Assembly: GCF_000143415.4 (NCBI RefSeq)
Contig: NW_003314276.1
Coordinates: forward strand, 2,231,072-2,295,071
Direction of reading: 5' to 3'
Length of the DNA stretch: 64,000 nt
DNA from: Selaginella moellendorffii
Lineage: Eukaryota > Streptophyta > Lycopodiopsida > Selaginellales > Selaginellaceae
This document shows, piece by piece, positions 32,801-43,286 of this stretch. Every line of letters starts with the position of its first letter. The first letter of the stretch is position 1. The position numbers and the translations under genes are program-made. The notes beneath the pieces are model-generated. The model ran no database searches. It was not told where the DNA came from and saw nothing but the letters and a program-made list of their open reading frames with translations.

Positions 32801-35570
32801 TCTATTTGCTTGGACCTCGAGTTTGGGTACCTGAGGTGCCATATCTGAGCTGGTCCCTAATTTTGAAATAAACATTCTTCCAAAAGTTAAAAAAACATTT
32901 CTGGAACAAAAACTCTAGAAAAAAACATAATTTATTAAAGTTTAGTGAATTTTAATTTGCTCCAATTGAATTTTTTATGGAACTTTTTATATAATTCCCC
33001 CTTGCTTTCTATGGTTTTAAGGTGTTTAGTGAATCATAAATAGGTTTTTTTTTCCTAAACAATGCCATCAAGCTAAGAGTGAACTTCAAGGGTGAGCTTA
33101 GAATTAGAGAAGTCTGATATGCAAGTTGCACAAGAACAATGGCACTAGAATATGAAGAAAGAGAGTTTGTTTTTCTAGTAATAAGGGATACATAAAAATC
33201 GATCAGGAAAACCTTGGAGCTCTCTTGATCCTAGTGATGGTTGAAGATTCAGCTGCTGCAATCCTCATGCTTGGGTGATTGACATATATTTCTTAGAAAT
33301 AGAAGAAGGTGATATAAGAAGATACACAAGGAAAATTGCTAGGCCCTAGTACAAAGTTGGATTTTGATATACCTAATTTTTTTCTTGTGGGCATGAGAAG
33401 ATGCTTTGAAATTCAATGACATCCTTGAACATCCTGCTCCCACAACATCGAAAGCACGTTTCACAAAACATTGCAAGCTTACAAACCTTTTCTGTAAATG
33501 CATGATTATCATTAGATCAAGATTATCAAAGTTCACTCCAAAGTATAAGTTAATAAAACAATATTCTTAAGAATAGACCATGTAAAAAATCAAACGAACT
33601 AACAAGTCCATGTTTAATTATATTTAAAATTATTATAATATTAAGGTAGGTAATATTTAAATAAATAAGAAAAAAATAAATAAAAAAGATTATACTGGCT
33701 AGAATTTATCCTTCCTCTAGCGACATAGAATGCTAAGTAATGGAGATTCGGATACTCAACAACACGTCCGGGATGAGGAGAGTTATGGTGTGTTAGGGCA
33801 TGTTTCTGTATATGTAAGACCAAAATAGTTCTTGATTTGCCATATGATTTGTAGATGTGTAAAAGTGATCCTGATTTCTTTCTCTAAAATAACAGGATCC
33901 AAGTATTGTGATGTGGATTTTTTTTCTAAGATAGCATGAGCAAGCCATAAGCATAATTGGCAGTAAAGAATCTAAGAAGAATGATCACTTGTATAAATGC
34001 TATTCTTACATCCCAATTCATAATTTGATGCTATTTTATATTTAATAAGTTTTAAGGGGAAAAAACATTTCATTAGGGTTAAAACATAAAAGAAAGAGGA
34101 GTTTAATATAAAGAAAAGTAAGGGTCTAGAAACATGCTGGATTTAAAGAGAATGCATAAAATAAGAAATAAAATATAAGAAGGAACAACATAAGACACAA
34201 TGAGGAATCATCACTAGTATTCTACTTTTAGAAATTGGCTAATATTCCATCCTTAGCATATTCCATCTTAATGAGTATTGACTAAAGTGATATGAGTGGA
34301 TTAGCGACAAGAAAGAAAATTAACAATTTATTTTTCTCTAACCTGAATTATCCGATTATAATAAATATATGTTTCGTTCTAAGACATTTTAAAAGTTTAT
34401 ATAAGAAAGAAGTGCTAAAATAAAACACACACTATATTACTAATGAGATGGCAAGGCTTAGAGACTATTATATAGGGTTACAAAACTCAAGAAAGGCCTA
34501 CCTCATAAGTCCTAGATATTGATGTTTATAATAAAATAAGAAAGTAAAAAGATCAATTTATTTTAAAGAATGATCCAAAAAGGACAGAAGTTTCTTTATA
34601 TCTAAAAAGTTTCACTTTTATTCTGCATAAAGATAATAAATAAAATGTTAAAAGAATATGAGTTTTGATAATTATAGATGCAACATATCTAATTTTAAAT
34701 ATATAATAGGGAATAAAAAAGTTTTATAAATATGTTCATCTACAATTTATGAACTAAAATATAAACTAGTTGCAATTAATTTTGGTAGAGGTTCTGCCCT
34801 TTTGTTATTCCTCATATAGGTGGTAGTATGATAATATTTATTTATTTAATACGGTTTATAGTTGATAAGTATCCCTGATTATGTACATAAAATCATATTT
34901 CAGTGGAATTATAAAAGGTCCTTTTAACTAAAAATTAAAAAATTGTGACATTTCTTCCTGAACAATAAATATTGGCATTTTAAAGAACAAATTAAACAGT
35001 AGTCAATTTTACTTTTATGAAATTGTAAAAAAATAGCTTTTTTACATTCAAAATATATAGTTGCATTTATTCTTGTAAAAATATTATATTTAAATAAAGA
35101 AAACAGAATTTATATTTATTCATTTAAACCAATTATTCAAGAGAATGATAGTTTTCTATACTATAGACAAGTATTATAATTAAAACAATTCTGGATAATT
35201 CATTTTTATAATAATTCAGAATAATTATAATTTAGTAATATATGAAGCATCTAACACCAAGTAATGTATAGTGGGCAATAAAAACAATTCTTAATTTTAT
35301 TTAATTTTATTTAATTTTATTTTGATTATTTATTTTCAAATCATAATAAGAAAAATAATTATTTGGGCATCTTATATTAAGGAAATTAAAATTGGTTTTT
35401 TAACTAATTGATACCAATACTTAAGTTCCAAAACTTATAATGAATTTATATTTATGGCTTGGTACTTTATGGTCATGATTGATAGTATTGTGTTGTTTTT
35501 TGTATTTAACTTAAATTTGCAAATATCATATAAAAATAATTTTAAAGAAAGAAATTTAATTTCTGATCAT
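32801..35570. other. AT-rich block without recognised genes
   Basis: Strongly AT-rich, with many stops in all frames. It includes a perfect triple 10-bp repeat TTAATTTTAT at 35291-35320. I see no transposon ends. It is continuous in composition with the lectin ORF at 35571-36460 and ends near 36585, where GC-rich sequence returns. Confidence 0.5.
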
Positions 35571-36460
35571 TTACATTAAGCAATTGGGATGACCTTGAGT
35601 ATCACTTGCCCACCAAACAGTATTAGGTGATTTTGCTTCATAGATAACTAAGTTACAATCATTTTGAATTGTAATAAAAGTTAGAAATAAACAATTTTCT
35701 GAATGACAATGTTTATTTATAGACCATAATGGTTTATTTTTTTCTGTATATAACACAAAATTACCATCTTTTTGAAGAATAAGCTTACAAATGTTGTTAT
35801 AAATTTCATTATTTGAAGATTTCCATAACATATTCTTACCAGAGTATAATCCAATTATACAATTAGAATGTAGGAAAAGTAAATTCTTCCCATTTGGTGA
35901 TATTAGAAATTGATCATTATGTAAAACACAATTTTGAAATCCAGCATATAAAGTAGAAATATGAGTATCACAATTATATTTGTTTCGATAAGTAAAATTG
36001 ATTTTGTACTTATATGTGCTTACAGAACTAGTATTATTCCACCAATAAAATGCATCATAAACAATTTCATATTTCTTTGAAGTTATCTTTACATAATCAG
36101 GACAACCATCTTTTATATCATTTGTATAAGCACCAATTAAATCTCTTAAACCAGCTCTTAATGTACCGCCATTAATACTTCTTTTTGATTCTTTACCAGT
36201 TGAACACTTTGGAGGGTTACCATCCATATGGCGAACACCTACAAGAGCAGAACCTCTACCAAAATCAATAGCTATTAAATCACCATAATTTATAGAATAT
36301 AATTTTCTCTTTGTTGTAATTATATTTCTCAAAAGAGTGTTAAAACCATAATTATATTTATTTCATGTTCAGATAATGTATTATTTTCTCCCCATTCTAA
36401 ATTATCACGTATTGCAACTGTATTGAAAACAAATATAAATAAAATGATGCCTTTTAACAT
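35571..36460 (-). pseudogene. Secreted bulb-type (GNA-like) lectin domain protein, one frameshift
   Basis: The minus-strand ATG at 36460 opens a hydrophobic signal-peptide-like start (MLKGIILFIFVFNTVA). Near 36335-36350 the frame must shift by one base to join a 253-codon frame ending at the TAA at 35571. The C-terminal 110 residues look like a B-lectin: two QxDxNxVxY mannose-binding motifs are visible, QKDGNFVLY (35748-35774) and QNDCNLVIY (35640-35666). The third (first in order) is degenerate. The preceding 130 residues (GDLIAIDFGRGSALVGV onward, Cys- and Tyr-rich) match no family I recognise. Codon use is very AT-rich, unlike every other gene in this window. The frameshift may be a sequencing error, in which case this is an intact gene of about 290 aa. 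Confidence 0.65.
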
Positions 36461-36736
36461 TTAACTTATTCTGAACTATTTAAAGAATAATTTAAATAAT
36501 ATATATAGTAATATAATCTTAACTAATATTAAAATAAAAAGTATGACGCTTCTAGAAAGATAATATACTTTATAATTACCAGCAACCTGGTCGATGCAAG
36601 TGAAACGATGCCTTGCTCTGAATGAGACAACGTGTACAGCCATGATTGTGGCATATCGTTTAGCACCTTCGGAGGCTGGGGAGCTCTTCTCGTGTCTTTC
36701 AGCCGAGGCCGTGTGCCTCTCACTGCTCAATCTTTG

Positions 36737-37555
36737 TTAAGTGACTTAGATCGAGCAGCCCATGTTGCAGAGCGTTTGTTCCAGCTCCACGGCCTGGTGG
36801 GAAACTCTCAGGCACTGGTGATGCTGTCGAGCATTTCCTCGTCCGCTGGGAGGGACAAACTCGAGGATGGCTTCGTTGGAGACGCTCCCTTCAAGGAGTC
36901 GGAGATTTCATCGAGATTGACAAGGTGGTGCATGAATTCAGTGCTGGAGATGGATCGTCTCATTCCAGGGCTGAAGAGGTCCGGCGAGAGCTTGCTAGAT
37001 GTGAACGTCGTCACCATAGCATTCGGTATCCACCAGGCACGAGTAGTGCTCCACCTTTGGAGTGAAGTTTGTGTAGTCTTCACGGATGCACAAGAGCTGC
37101 GAGAAAAGGATGCTCACGAAGCTACTGTCGTTGGAGTGATGCCCAGTGACGCCTTCCAAGTTCATGTAAAGCTCCATGGCCTGTGTGTCGTGGCCACGTT
37201 GGGCGTAAGCTGCGATCATCGTGTTCCAGGCTCGTATCCGGCAACGGTGATTCTCTTGTGGCTTGGCCTCCTCCAAACATCCACGGGCATGCTGATGAAG
37301 GTGACGGTGATCCGGCCTCACTCCTTCCAGCTCCAAAGATCCGAAACGCGTCTCGCTCTCGACCATTTTGAGCGCAGGCCGCGATAAGAGCACTCCAAGC
37401 CACCACTGTTCTCTCCGGCATCCCATCAAACACCTCCTTGGCCTGCTCGAGCATGCATTTCCACTGCCAGGTTCTTGAGGAATCGGAGCTGGGCGGTTCT
37501 TCCCACGAATCTCATCGAGTTGCATCCTGACGATGTCGCCCCCAGCTCGCGCAAG
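36737..37555. pseudogene. Rearranged, partly inverted copy of the 13.3-15.7 kb PPR gene
   Basis: 36737-37002 matches the E/E+ region of the PPR gene at 13519-13787, but on the plus strand. From about 37026 to 37555 the match is to 13891-15500 on the minus strand, with several large internal deletions (for example a jump from the 14800 to the 15410 equivalent near 37450). One copy therefore has its 3' part inverted and most PPR repeats deleted. The 5' flank, including the hairpin, is also duplicated at 37690-37800. No usable frame remains. Confidence 0.85.
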
Positions 37556-37689
37556 CGTAAGTCCATCACCCTAAAATTCAAAATCAAATCAAAATTAATG
37601 TTGACCAAATTCAAAATTAACGTTGACCAAAAGTTAACTAACTCGGGTCGTTGACTGATATAGCGATGCAAGCTAAGGAAGTCAAGAAG

Positions 37690-37800
37690 AAGATCCAGAA
37701 AAACACATGAAGAGGATCGATCCATCCTTAATCCTCTTCATGGGCTTTCTGTGCCATCCTCTTCTTTGCTTGCTTAAGTCATGCTCTCCCGGAAGAATGA
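37690..37800. repeat. Duplicated 5' flank of the PPR gene
   Basis: Matches 15760-15875, including the CATGAAGAGGAT/ATCCTCTTCATG inverted repeat and the segment CTTGCTTAAGTCATGCTCTC. Mismatches in the left arm weaken the hairpin. Confidence 0.8.
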
Positions 37801-37813
37801 TCCCGAAAACTTT

Positions 37814-40546
37814 TCACGAAGATCGATCCGCTGCTGCTTGATCTCCTTGCTCGTCGATCGAGACGATCGATTGATTCAGCGACTGATAGCGCAAGAGCTC
37901 CCCCGTCAGGAACTCGGGCTCCAAGAACTTCGCAGCAAACGTCCACAGCCGATGGACGTCCTCGAAGTTGGAGACGAGGCCCAGCGTCGCAGTGAGCACT
38001 GGAAGATCCGCCAGCTTCTTCATGCTCCCGGAGTGTGCTCCACCGCCTGAGTGATCCGAAAACACGCTCGAGCACTTCTCCGCCAGCAATCTCTTCTTCC
38101 TTGGTGCCGCCTTGGCCGACGAAGCTCCGCCATTGTTCTCCTTATCACTCCCACTCGTCACACACACCTCCTCCAGGAAGAGATTCGAGAGCACGCCGCA
38201 GCCGAGCGAGATGGAGCTCCGATCCGCCAGCTTTTGGACCAATGTCGGCTGGATCAGCGCACCCTTTTGATCGTAGAGATTGAACGCCACGGCCGGCCCC
38301 CGATCGATCTGTGCCTTGGGTCCAAAGATTTGCACCAGCGGTCTCCTCCGCCACCTTTTCGTCGCAGTGGAAGGAGCACTCGAAGAACTAGAGCTCCCGG
38401 GAATGTGGTGGAAGAGCGAGCTCATGGAAGCGATGAGCCAGTCCATGAGGCTCTTGATCCGGCAGTTCGTCTTGTTCAATCCCATGGTGTTTGCGTGATC
38501 CAATCCCTGGCAAACGATGAGAGGCTCGGGTCGGTGCTGCTGCTGCCGCTCCCTTTGATCGTCGTCAATGTCGTCCTCGTCCCAGGGCTCGTCGCTGCCG
38601 AGGTCATCGTCGTAGTAGTCGCCCTCTCCATCCCAAGAGCTGATCGAGTTCTTCCGCCACGATCGTCCGGAAGCGTTGAGGCTCCTGGACGAGGAGTTGT
38701 TGTCCATGTTAACGTTGGATGATCTCGCGAGCTGATCTTCCATTCGCGGCACAGGCTGATCCTCGTCTTCTTCTTCCTCGCGGATGGGAAGGAATCTGGG
38801 GAACAAGTCGGAGCGCCTGCTGTCGATGAGCCCATCGTCTCTTCCAATCTTCCGAAAGATCGAATCGCTCGAGTCGCCGTTTGGAAGCGCCCGGAGCTCG
38901 TCGCCTTGTTCTTGCTGGGAGGTGTAAGAACACGATGGCTCGGAGCTAGCGGAGCTGGAGCGGGCATAGTGATCGTTCGCGACTTCCTGGATCTCGGAAG
39001 AACACTGCTAGCAAAACAAAACAAAACAAACAAAAGAATGATCAATCACGCCATGCATGCGAAAATAGTCACGTACCTCTCGTGATGGTCCGAATCCAAA
39101 TCCATTGTTGCTCTTGCCAAGATCGCTAGAGCCATTGTTCCCGTTGGAACTCTCCTCCTCCAGACGATGATCGCGATGACCACCATCTTTCTCGATCACA
39201 TCCTCTTCGAGATCCTCCTCGGCCGATCCAAACGGGAATCCCGACGAGGACGCCGCCGAAAAATCCCGATCCAGCACAGGCCCAGAGAACGCGATAAGAT
39301 CCGGCCTAGCCGCAGCCGCGGAAGAAGAAGGACGACCTCCGAGCACATTCTCATCCAGGTCCTCGGCTAGCTCCTCGTCATCGCCAAGATCCGGCACCAC
39401 TCTCACCATCCCAATCCCGGGGCTGGAGCTGGACGATCGCAGGCTCGCCATGGACGAGTCCTTGATCAGCAAGCACCCAAACCCGGTGGGATCCGACCCA
39501 AAGATCTTGTAAAACGAGCAGATGATGAAATCCGGGCGGAAAAGCGAGAGTCCCAACGATCCCATATCGCGAGGACCCATGGCGGAGACATCGAGCAGCA
39601 CATCCCAGCGGTGCTTCTCCGCCATAGTCATCCATTGGTACGAGTACTTGGTCCCAGTGATCCGGCTCTGCGTGGGAAAGACAAAGAGCCCCCGCCGCCT
39701 ACCGCCCGCGGTACCGCCCGCGGTACCGGTCTTCTTCTTGAGCAGCCGACTGCCCTTACCGCGCGTCTTGAGCTCCGCCGCCAGCTGCTCGCCGCACAGC
39801 CGCAGCGTCGGCCACCGGAACCGCGCGGCACACGTCCGGCCCCCTGAGCGTACCGCCGCAGTAGTCAACGCCTTGACCGACTCGCTCTCGTGGTCGTAGA
39901 CCGTGACGAGCTTGGATCTGGCACGGAAGTCGTAGCAATCCGCGACGAGGGCGAATGCCGCGCGCTTGCTGGCGGTGAATACCGCGCTGTACGAGCCGTC
40001 ACCCACGTTGAGGTAGTCGAGGACCCTGGATCGGAGCTCCGACTGGAGCGTGTTGGGCTCGGTGGTGGCGAAGGCGGCCTGCGCCGCGAGGCTGCCCGAG
40101 GAGCCCGCGGAGACGAGCAAGAAGCTGGATCTCTGGCGCCCGGCGGTGAATCGCTGCGTGAAGGAGAAGAGGCCGAAGCCGCAGTAATCGAAGCACGCCC
40201 GGTNNNNNNNNNNNNNNNNNNNNNNNNNNNNNNNNNNNNNNNNNNNNNNNNNNNNNNNNNNNNNNNNNNNNNNNNNNNNNNNNNNNNNNNNNNNNNNNNN
40301 NNNNNNNNNNNNNNNNNNNNNNNNNNNNNNNNNNNNNNNNNNNNNNNNNNNNNNNNNNNNNNNNNNNNNNNNNNNNNNNNNNNNNNNNNNNNNNNNNNNN
40401 NNNNNNNNNNNNNNNNNNNNNNNNNNNNNNNNNNNNNNCGTTCGCAAATCATCGCTGCCATGATTCTTGGATGATGACGCTCCTGGAGAGATCTCTAGAT
40501 TGGACCCATCATCCGAGTGGTGGAGCTGCCAGAGGAGAGAGGGCAT
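37814..40546 (-). CDS. PLP-dependent transferase-fold protein, molybdenum cofactor sulfurase-like, two exons, gap in exon 1
   Basis: Exon 1 is 39077-40546, exon 2 37814-39007. The intron is 69 nt with a TAGCAG tandem acceptor. It matches, by memory, the plant family of Arabidopsis At4g37100/At2g23520/At5g66950 (MOCOS-like N-terminal fold). Landmarks in order: CFDYCGFGLFSF, VFTASKRAAF, VYDHESESVKAL, FPTQSRITGTKYSYQWM, LLDVSAMGPRD, LGLSLFRPDFIICSFYKIFG with GFGCLLIK, an acidic/Ser-rich middle, then CQGLDHANTMGLNKTNCRIK, LVQIFGPKAQIDRGPAVAFN and a C-terminal LTATLGLVSNFEDV. The Lys in SFYKIFG (codon 39506-39508) sits where MOCOS/ABA3 binds PLP. The N-terminus is uncertain because 235 Ns (40204-40438) interrupt it. 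Biochemical role unknown. Confidence 0.87.
40204..40438. other. Assembly gap, 235 Ns
   Basis: A run of N inside exon 1 of the MOCOS-like gene. The reading frame across it is not informative, since the true length may differ. Confidence 0.99.
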
Positions 40547-41673
40547 GATGAGCTCTCTTCTTCTTCCTTCTCTTCTTCCTGGGATCTGGATCGATGATAA
40601 TCATGCGCGAGGAGCTAGACCCAAGACCAAGATCGATCGATCTGGATGTGGGCACTTACCAAAAGGCGTCCCGGAGCCATAGACCGAGCACCACGCTCGC
40701 AATGCCGTCGCCCACCAGTCGCTGTCCCAGCATCATTTCATCTACAGCCTCCATCTTCCTCCGGGAAGAAGAAATCCCAATGCGCAGTAAAAATCTCTCT
40801 TTTGCTCGCTTGTGTCGTGTGTGTCGCGTGATCCAGACAGTACCAAGAGGGAAGAAGAAGAAAAAAGGGTTGACTCTTTCCAGATGCTTGGCGACGTACG
40901 CGTCTACAGCGAATTGGGCGATGCGCTGTTCTAGTCAGTCATTTGGGAGGAGCTCTTGGATTCCCAGAAATCCCATCCATTTCTTGCGACTGCTGCGCAT
41001 AGTTCCTTAGTGGATGATGATGCTGCTAGTGATGATCATATATCCCATAAAATCAAATCACCGCTCTGCTCAATCTCACTCTTTTTTGGCGGCTATGCGA
41101 GCGAGCAAGAAGAAAGAAGGAGCTATCCCTTGTTGGGCTTTTAGCTTGGATTCATCCTGGCTATGGTAGCTCTCCTCTAGCCTAGCATCAACCAAAGCCA
41201 AATTTTTTTGTCAAAACCTATCCTCTCCTCCAGGAGCAAGCAAGGAGCGATGCAAGCGTTGGCTGGCTGAAAGTGGCTCCTCTGTTTCTCATCACTTTCA
41301 CAGCCTCGCGAGACAATGTCGTTGTTTAATTGCTAACTATCCAAACAGTTCCAGGACTGTACAGCGATCGGACGCACGCCCAACACCCACCCGGAAGAAA
41401 TCGGGAAAAAAGAAAACCATTCTTTGCGTGAGTGGTGATGATCTAGGCCTAGATGATCCAACACCCAGAGTTTTTCGTTAAAAATTCGAGCTTGGAGCCA
41501 TCGCTCTCGCGGCAATTCAATGCAAAGGTGAAAGGGCAGGACCCTTTTCTTCCTTGCGTGTTGTTACTGCCCATTCTGCGGTGAATTTAATGCTCCTCGC
41601 GCTGAGCATTCAACACCGTAACAGTCCCTGGAATTAGGGTTCTTGAGAGAAATTTAAATTTTACTACTAAGTA
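40547..41673. other. Intergenic region between divergent genes
   Basis: Divergent promoter interval of the MOCOS-like gene (-) and the PPR gene (+). No further gene was recognised. A minus-strand frame around 40680-40730 followed by GTAAGT could be an upstream exon of the MOCOS-like gene, but I cannot confirm it. Confidence 0.45.
41634..41641 (+). promoter_or_regulatory. Telo-box
   Basis: TTAGGGTT, 37 bp before the PPR start codon at 41678. The same motif precedes the PPR genes at 46849 and 49374. Plant telo-boxes are known in promoters and leaders of translation-related genes; function here is inferred. Confidence 0.45.
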
Positions 41674-41677
41674 ATGG

Positions 41678-43222
41678 ATGCCATTGCCGGGGCATTTGGA
41701 TCGCGTCTACGAGCACCTGGCCTCGATCGTGAGGGCATGCGGCAGTTCCAGGGATCTCATCGCGGGGAAGCGCATCCACGCCCACATCGCCGATGCCAAT
41801 CTCGGGAACTACCGCTTCCTCGCCAATCTCCTGGTGGAGATGTATGGCAAGTGTGGCAGCCTCCACGACGCGCGGCGCGTCTTCGATTCCATTCACTCGC
41901 CCAACATCTTCTCGTGGAATTTGCTCGTGGTGGCGTATACCCAGAATGGCCGTCTCCGCGAGGCTCGCCAGTGCTTTGAGAAGATGCCCGGGAAGAACGT
42001 TGTGTGCTGGACTGGGCTGATCACAGCAAATGCCCAGTCGGGGTATGTTTTGTCCGCGAGGGGCGTCTTTGAAAAGATGCCGCAGAGAAATCGCGTCACC
42101 TGGACCGCCATGGTGTGGTGTCTAGTGAACGCTGGCGATGTGATCGAAGCAAAGATGTTGTTTGATTTGATGCCGGAGCGCGACCACTTTGCTTGGAACG
42201 CGATGATTCAAGCATTTGCCAAGATGGGCGATCTTGATCGAGTGAAAGACGTGTTTTGGAAGATCCCAGGTCTCAGCTCCGTGGTGTGGAACAACATGAT
42301 ATCGGCTTTCATCCAAAACAGGTGTTTGATCCAAGCAGAGCTGCTGTTTAGAGAGATTCCCGAGCGAGACGTTGTGACGTGGACGTCGATGATTCATGCA
42401 TTTGCTACGAATGGAGATCTGGATCTGGCAAAGTTGGTGTTTGATCGAGCGCCCCAGCGGAGCTTGATCTCCTGGAATGCAATGCTGGCAGCTCTTGCGA
42501 GCCATGATCATCAGAGCAAGGCTACAAGTTCCAGCAGCCTCGAGGAAGTAGAATCTATGTTTGCGAGGATGCCAGAGAGGAACTCTCTGTCATGGGCGAC
42601 GCTTCTATCAGCAGTAACTCGCGATTGGAATGCCGCCAAAGCCACGAAAATCTTCGACAAGATGCCGCAGTGGAACTTGCCGGCATGGAACTGTCTCCTC
42701 CAGTGTCACGTCCAAAATGGCCAGCTCCGCCATGGAAGATCCATCTTCGATCGCATGCCCGAGCACGATTTATCGTCTTGGAACACCATTATCATGGCCA
42801 ACGCGACGCAAACCAGTGGCGATTCCATCGCCCTCTTCCAGATGATGCAGCTCGAGGGGATTTCTCCGGACGAGATCACATTCACTGGAATTCTCTCGTC
42901 GTGCACTTATGCGGGATTGGTCGAGAAAGCCCAGCATTTCTTCCAATCCATGCCTGGAGACTTTGGCCTGGCACCGATTCTCCCACACCATGGCTCCTTG
43001 ATCGATTTGCTTGGAGGGGCTGGTTTGCTGGAGCGAGCTCGAGAAGTGGCCGAAGCAGCAGCGATCTCGCTCGATGGACGCGCTTGGACGACTTTGCTGC
43101 GATCTTGCAGCACTCATGGCGATGCTCACTACGCCGAGATAGCGGCGGATCGAGCAGCGATGCTAGAGCCAGAGAGCTCGGCAACTTACTCGCTTCTCAG
43201 GAGCCTGGACATTTCCCAGTGA
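41678..43222 (+). CDS. PPR protein, PLS class ending in an E-type region, 514 aa
   Basis: A single exon. The N-terminus (YEHLASIVRACGSSRDLIAG) leads straight into PPR motifs: an L-type MYGKCGSLHDARRVFDSI, then a long series of short S-type repeats of about 31 residues with patterns such as VVCWTGLITANAQSG and VVTWTSMIHAFATNG, to about residue 400. The last about 110 residues (ILPHHGSLIDLLGGAGLLE onward) resemble an E domain, and no DYW domain follows. Such proteins bind organellar RNA and, in editing, rely on a DYW partner. A weak or absent targeting peptide is visible. The start at 41678 overlaps an earlier out-of-frame ATG at 41674 (ATGGATG), so initiation would need leaky scanning or choice of the second ATG. 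Confidence 0.92.
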   Translation: MPLPGHLDRVYEHLASIVRACGSSRDLIAGKRIHAHIADANLGNYRFLANLLVEMYGKCGSLHDARRVFDSIHSPNIFSWNLLVVAYTQNGRLREARQCFEKMPGKNVVCWTGLITANAQSGYVLSARGVFEKMPQRNRVTWTAMVWCLVNAGDVIEAKMLFDLMPERDHFAWNAMIQAFAKMGDLDRVKDVFWKIPGLSSVVWNNMISAFIQNRCLIQAELLFREIPERDVVTWTSMIHAFATNGDLDLAKLVFDRAPQRSLISWNAMLAALASHDHQSKATSSSSLEEVESMFARMPERNSLSWATLLSAVTRDWNAAKATKIFDKMPQWNLPAWNCLLQCHVQNGQLRHGRSIFDRMPEHDLSSWNTIIMANATQTSGDSIALFQMMQLEGISPDEITFTGILSSCTYAGLVEKAQHFFQSMPGDFGLAPILPHHGSLIDLLGGAGLLERAREVAEAAAISLDGRAWTTLLRSCSTHGDAHYAEIAADRAAMLEPESSATYSLLRSLDISQ

Positions 43223-43286
43223 CTTGAAAAGTTCGTTGTTGGATTGGAATTTTATTCTTGAATGGTGGCATGGTGGGAAGAAACTT

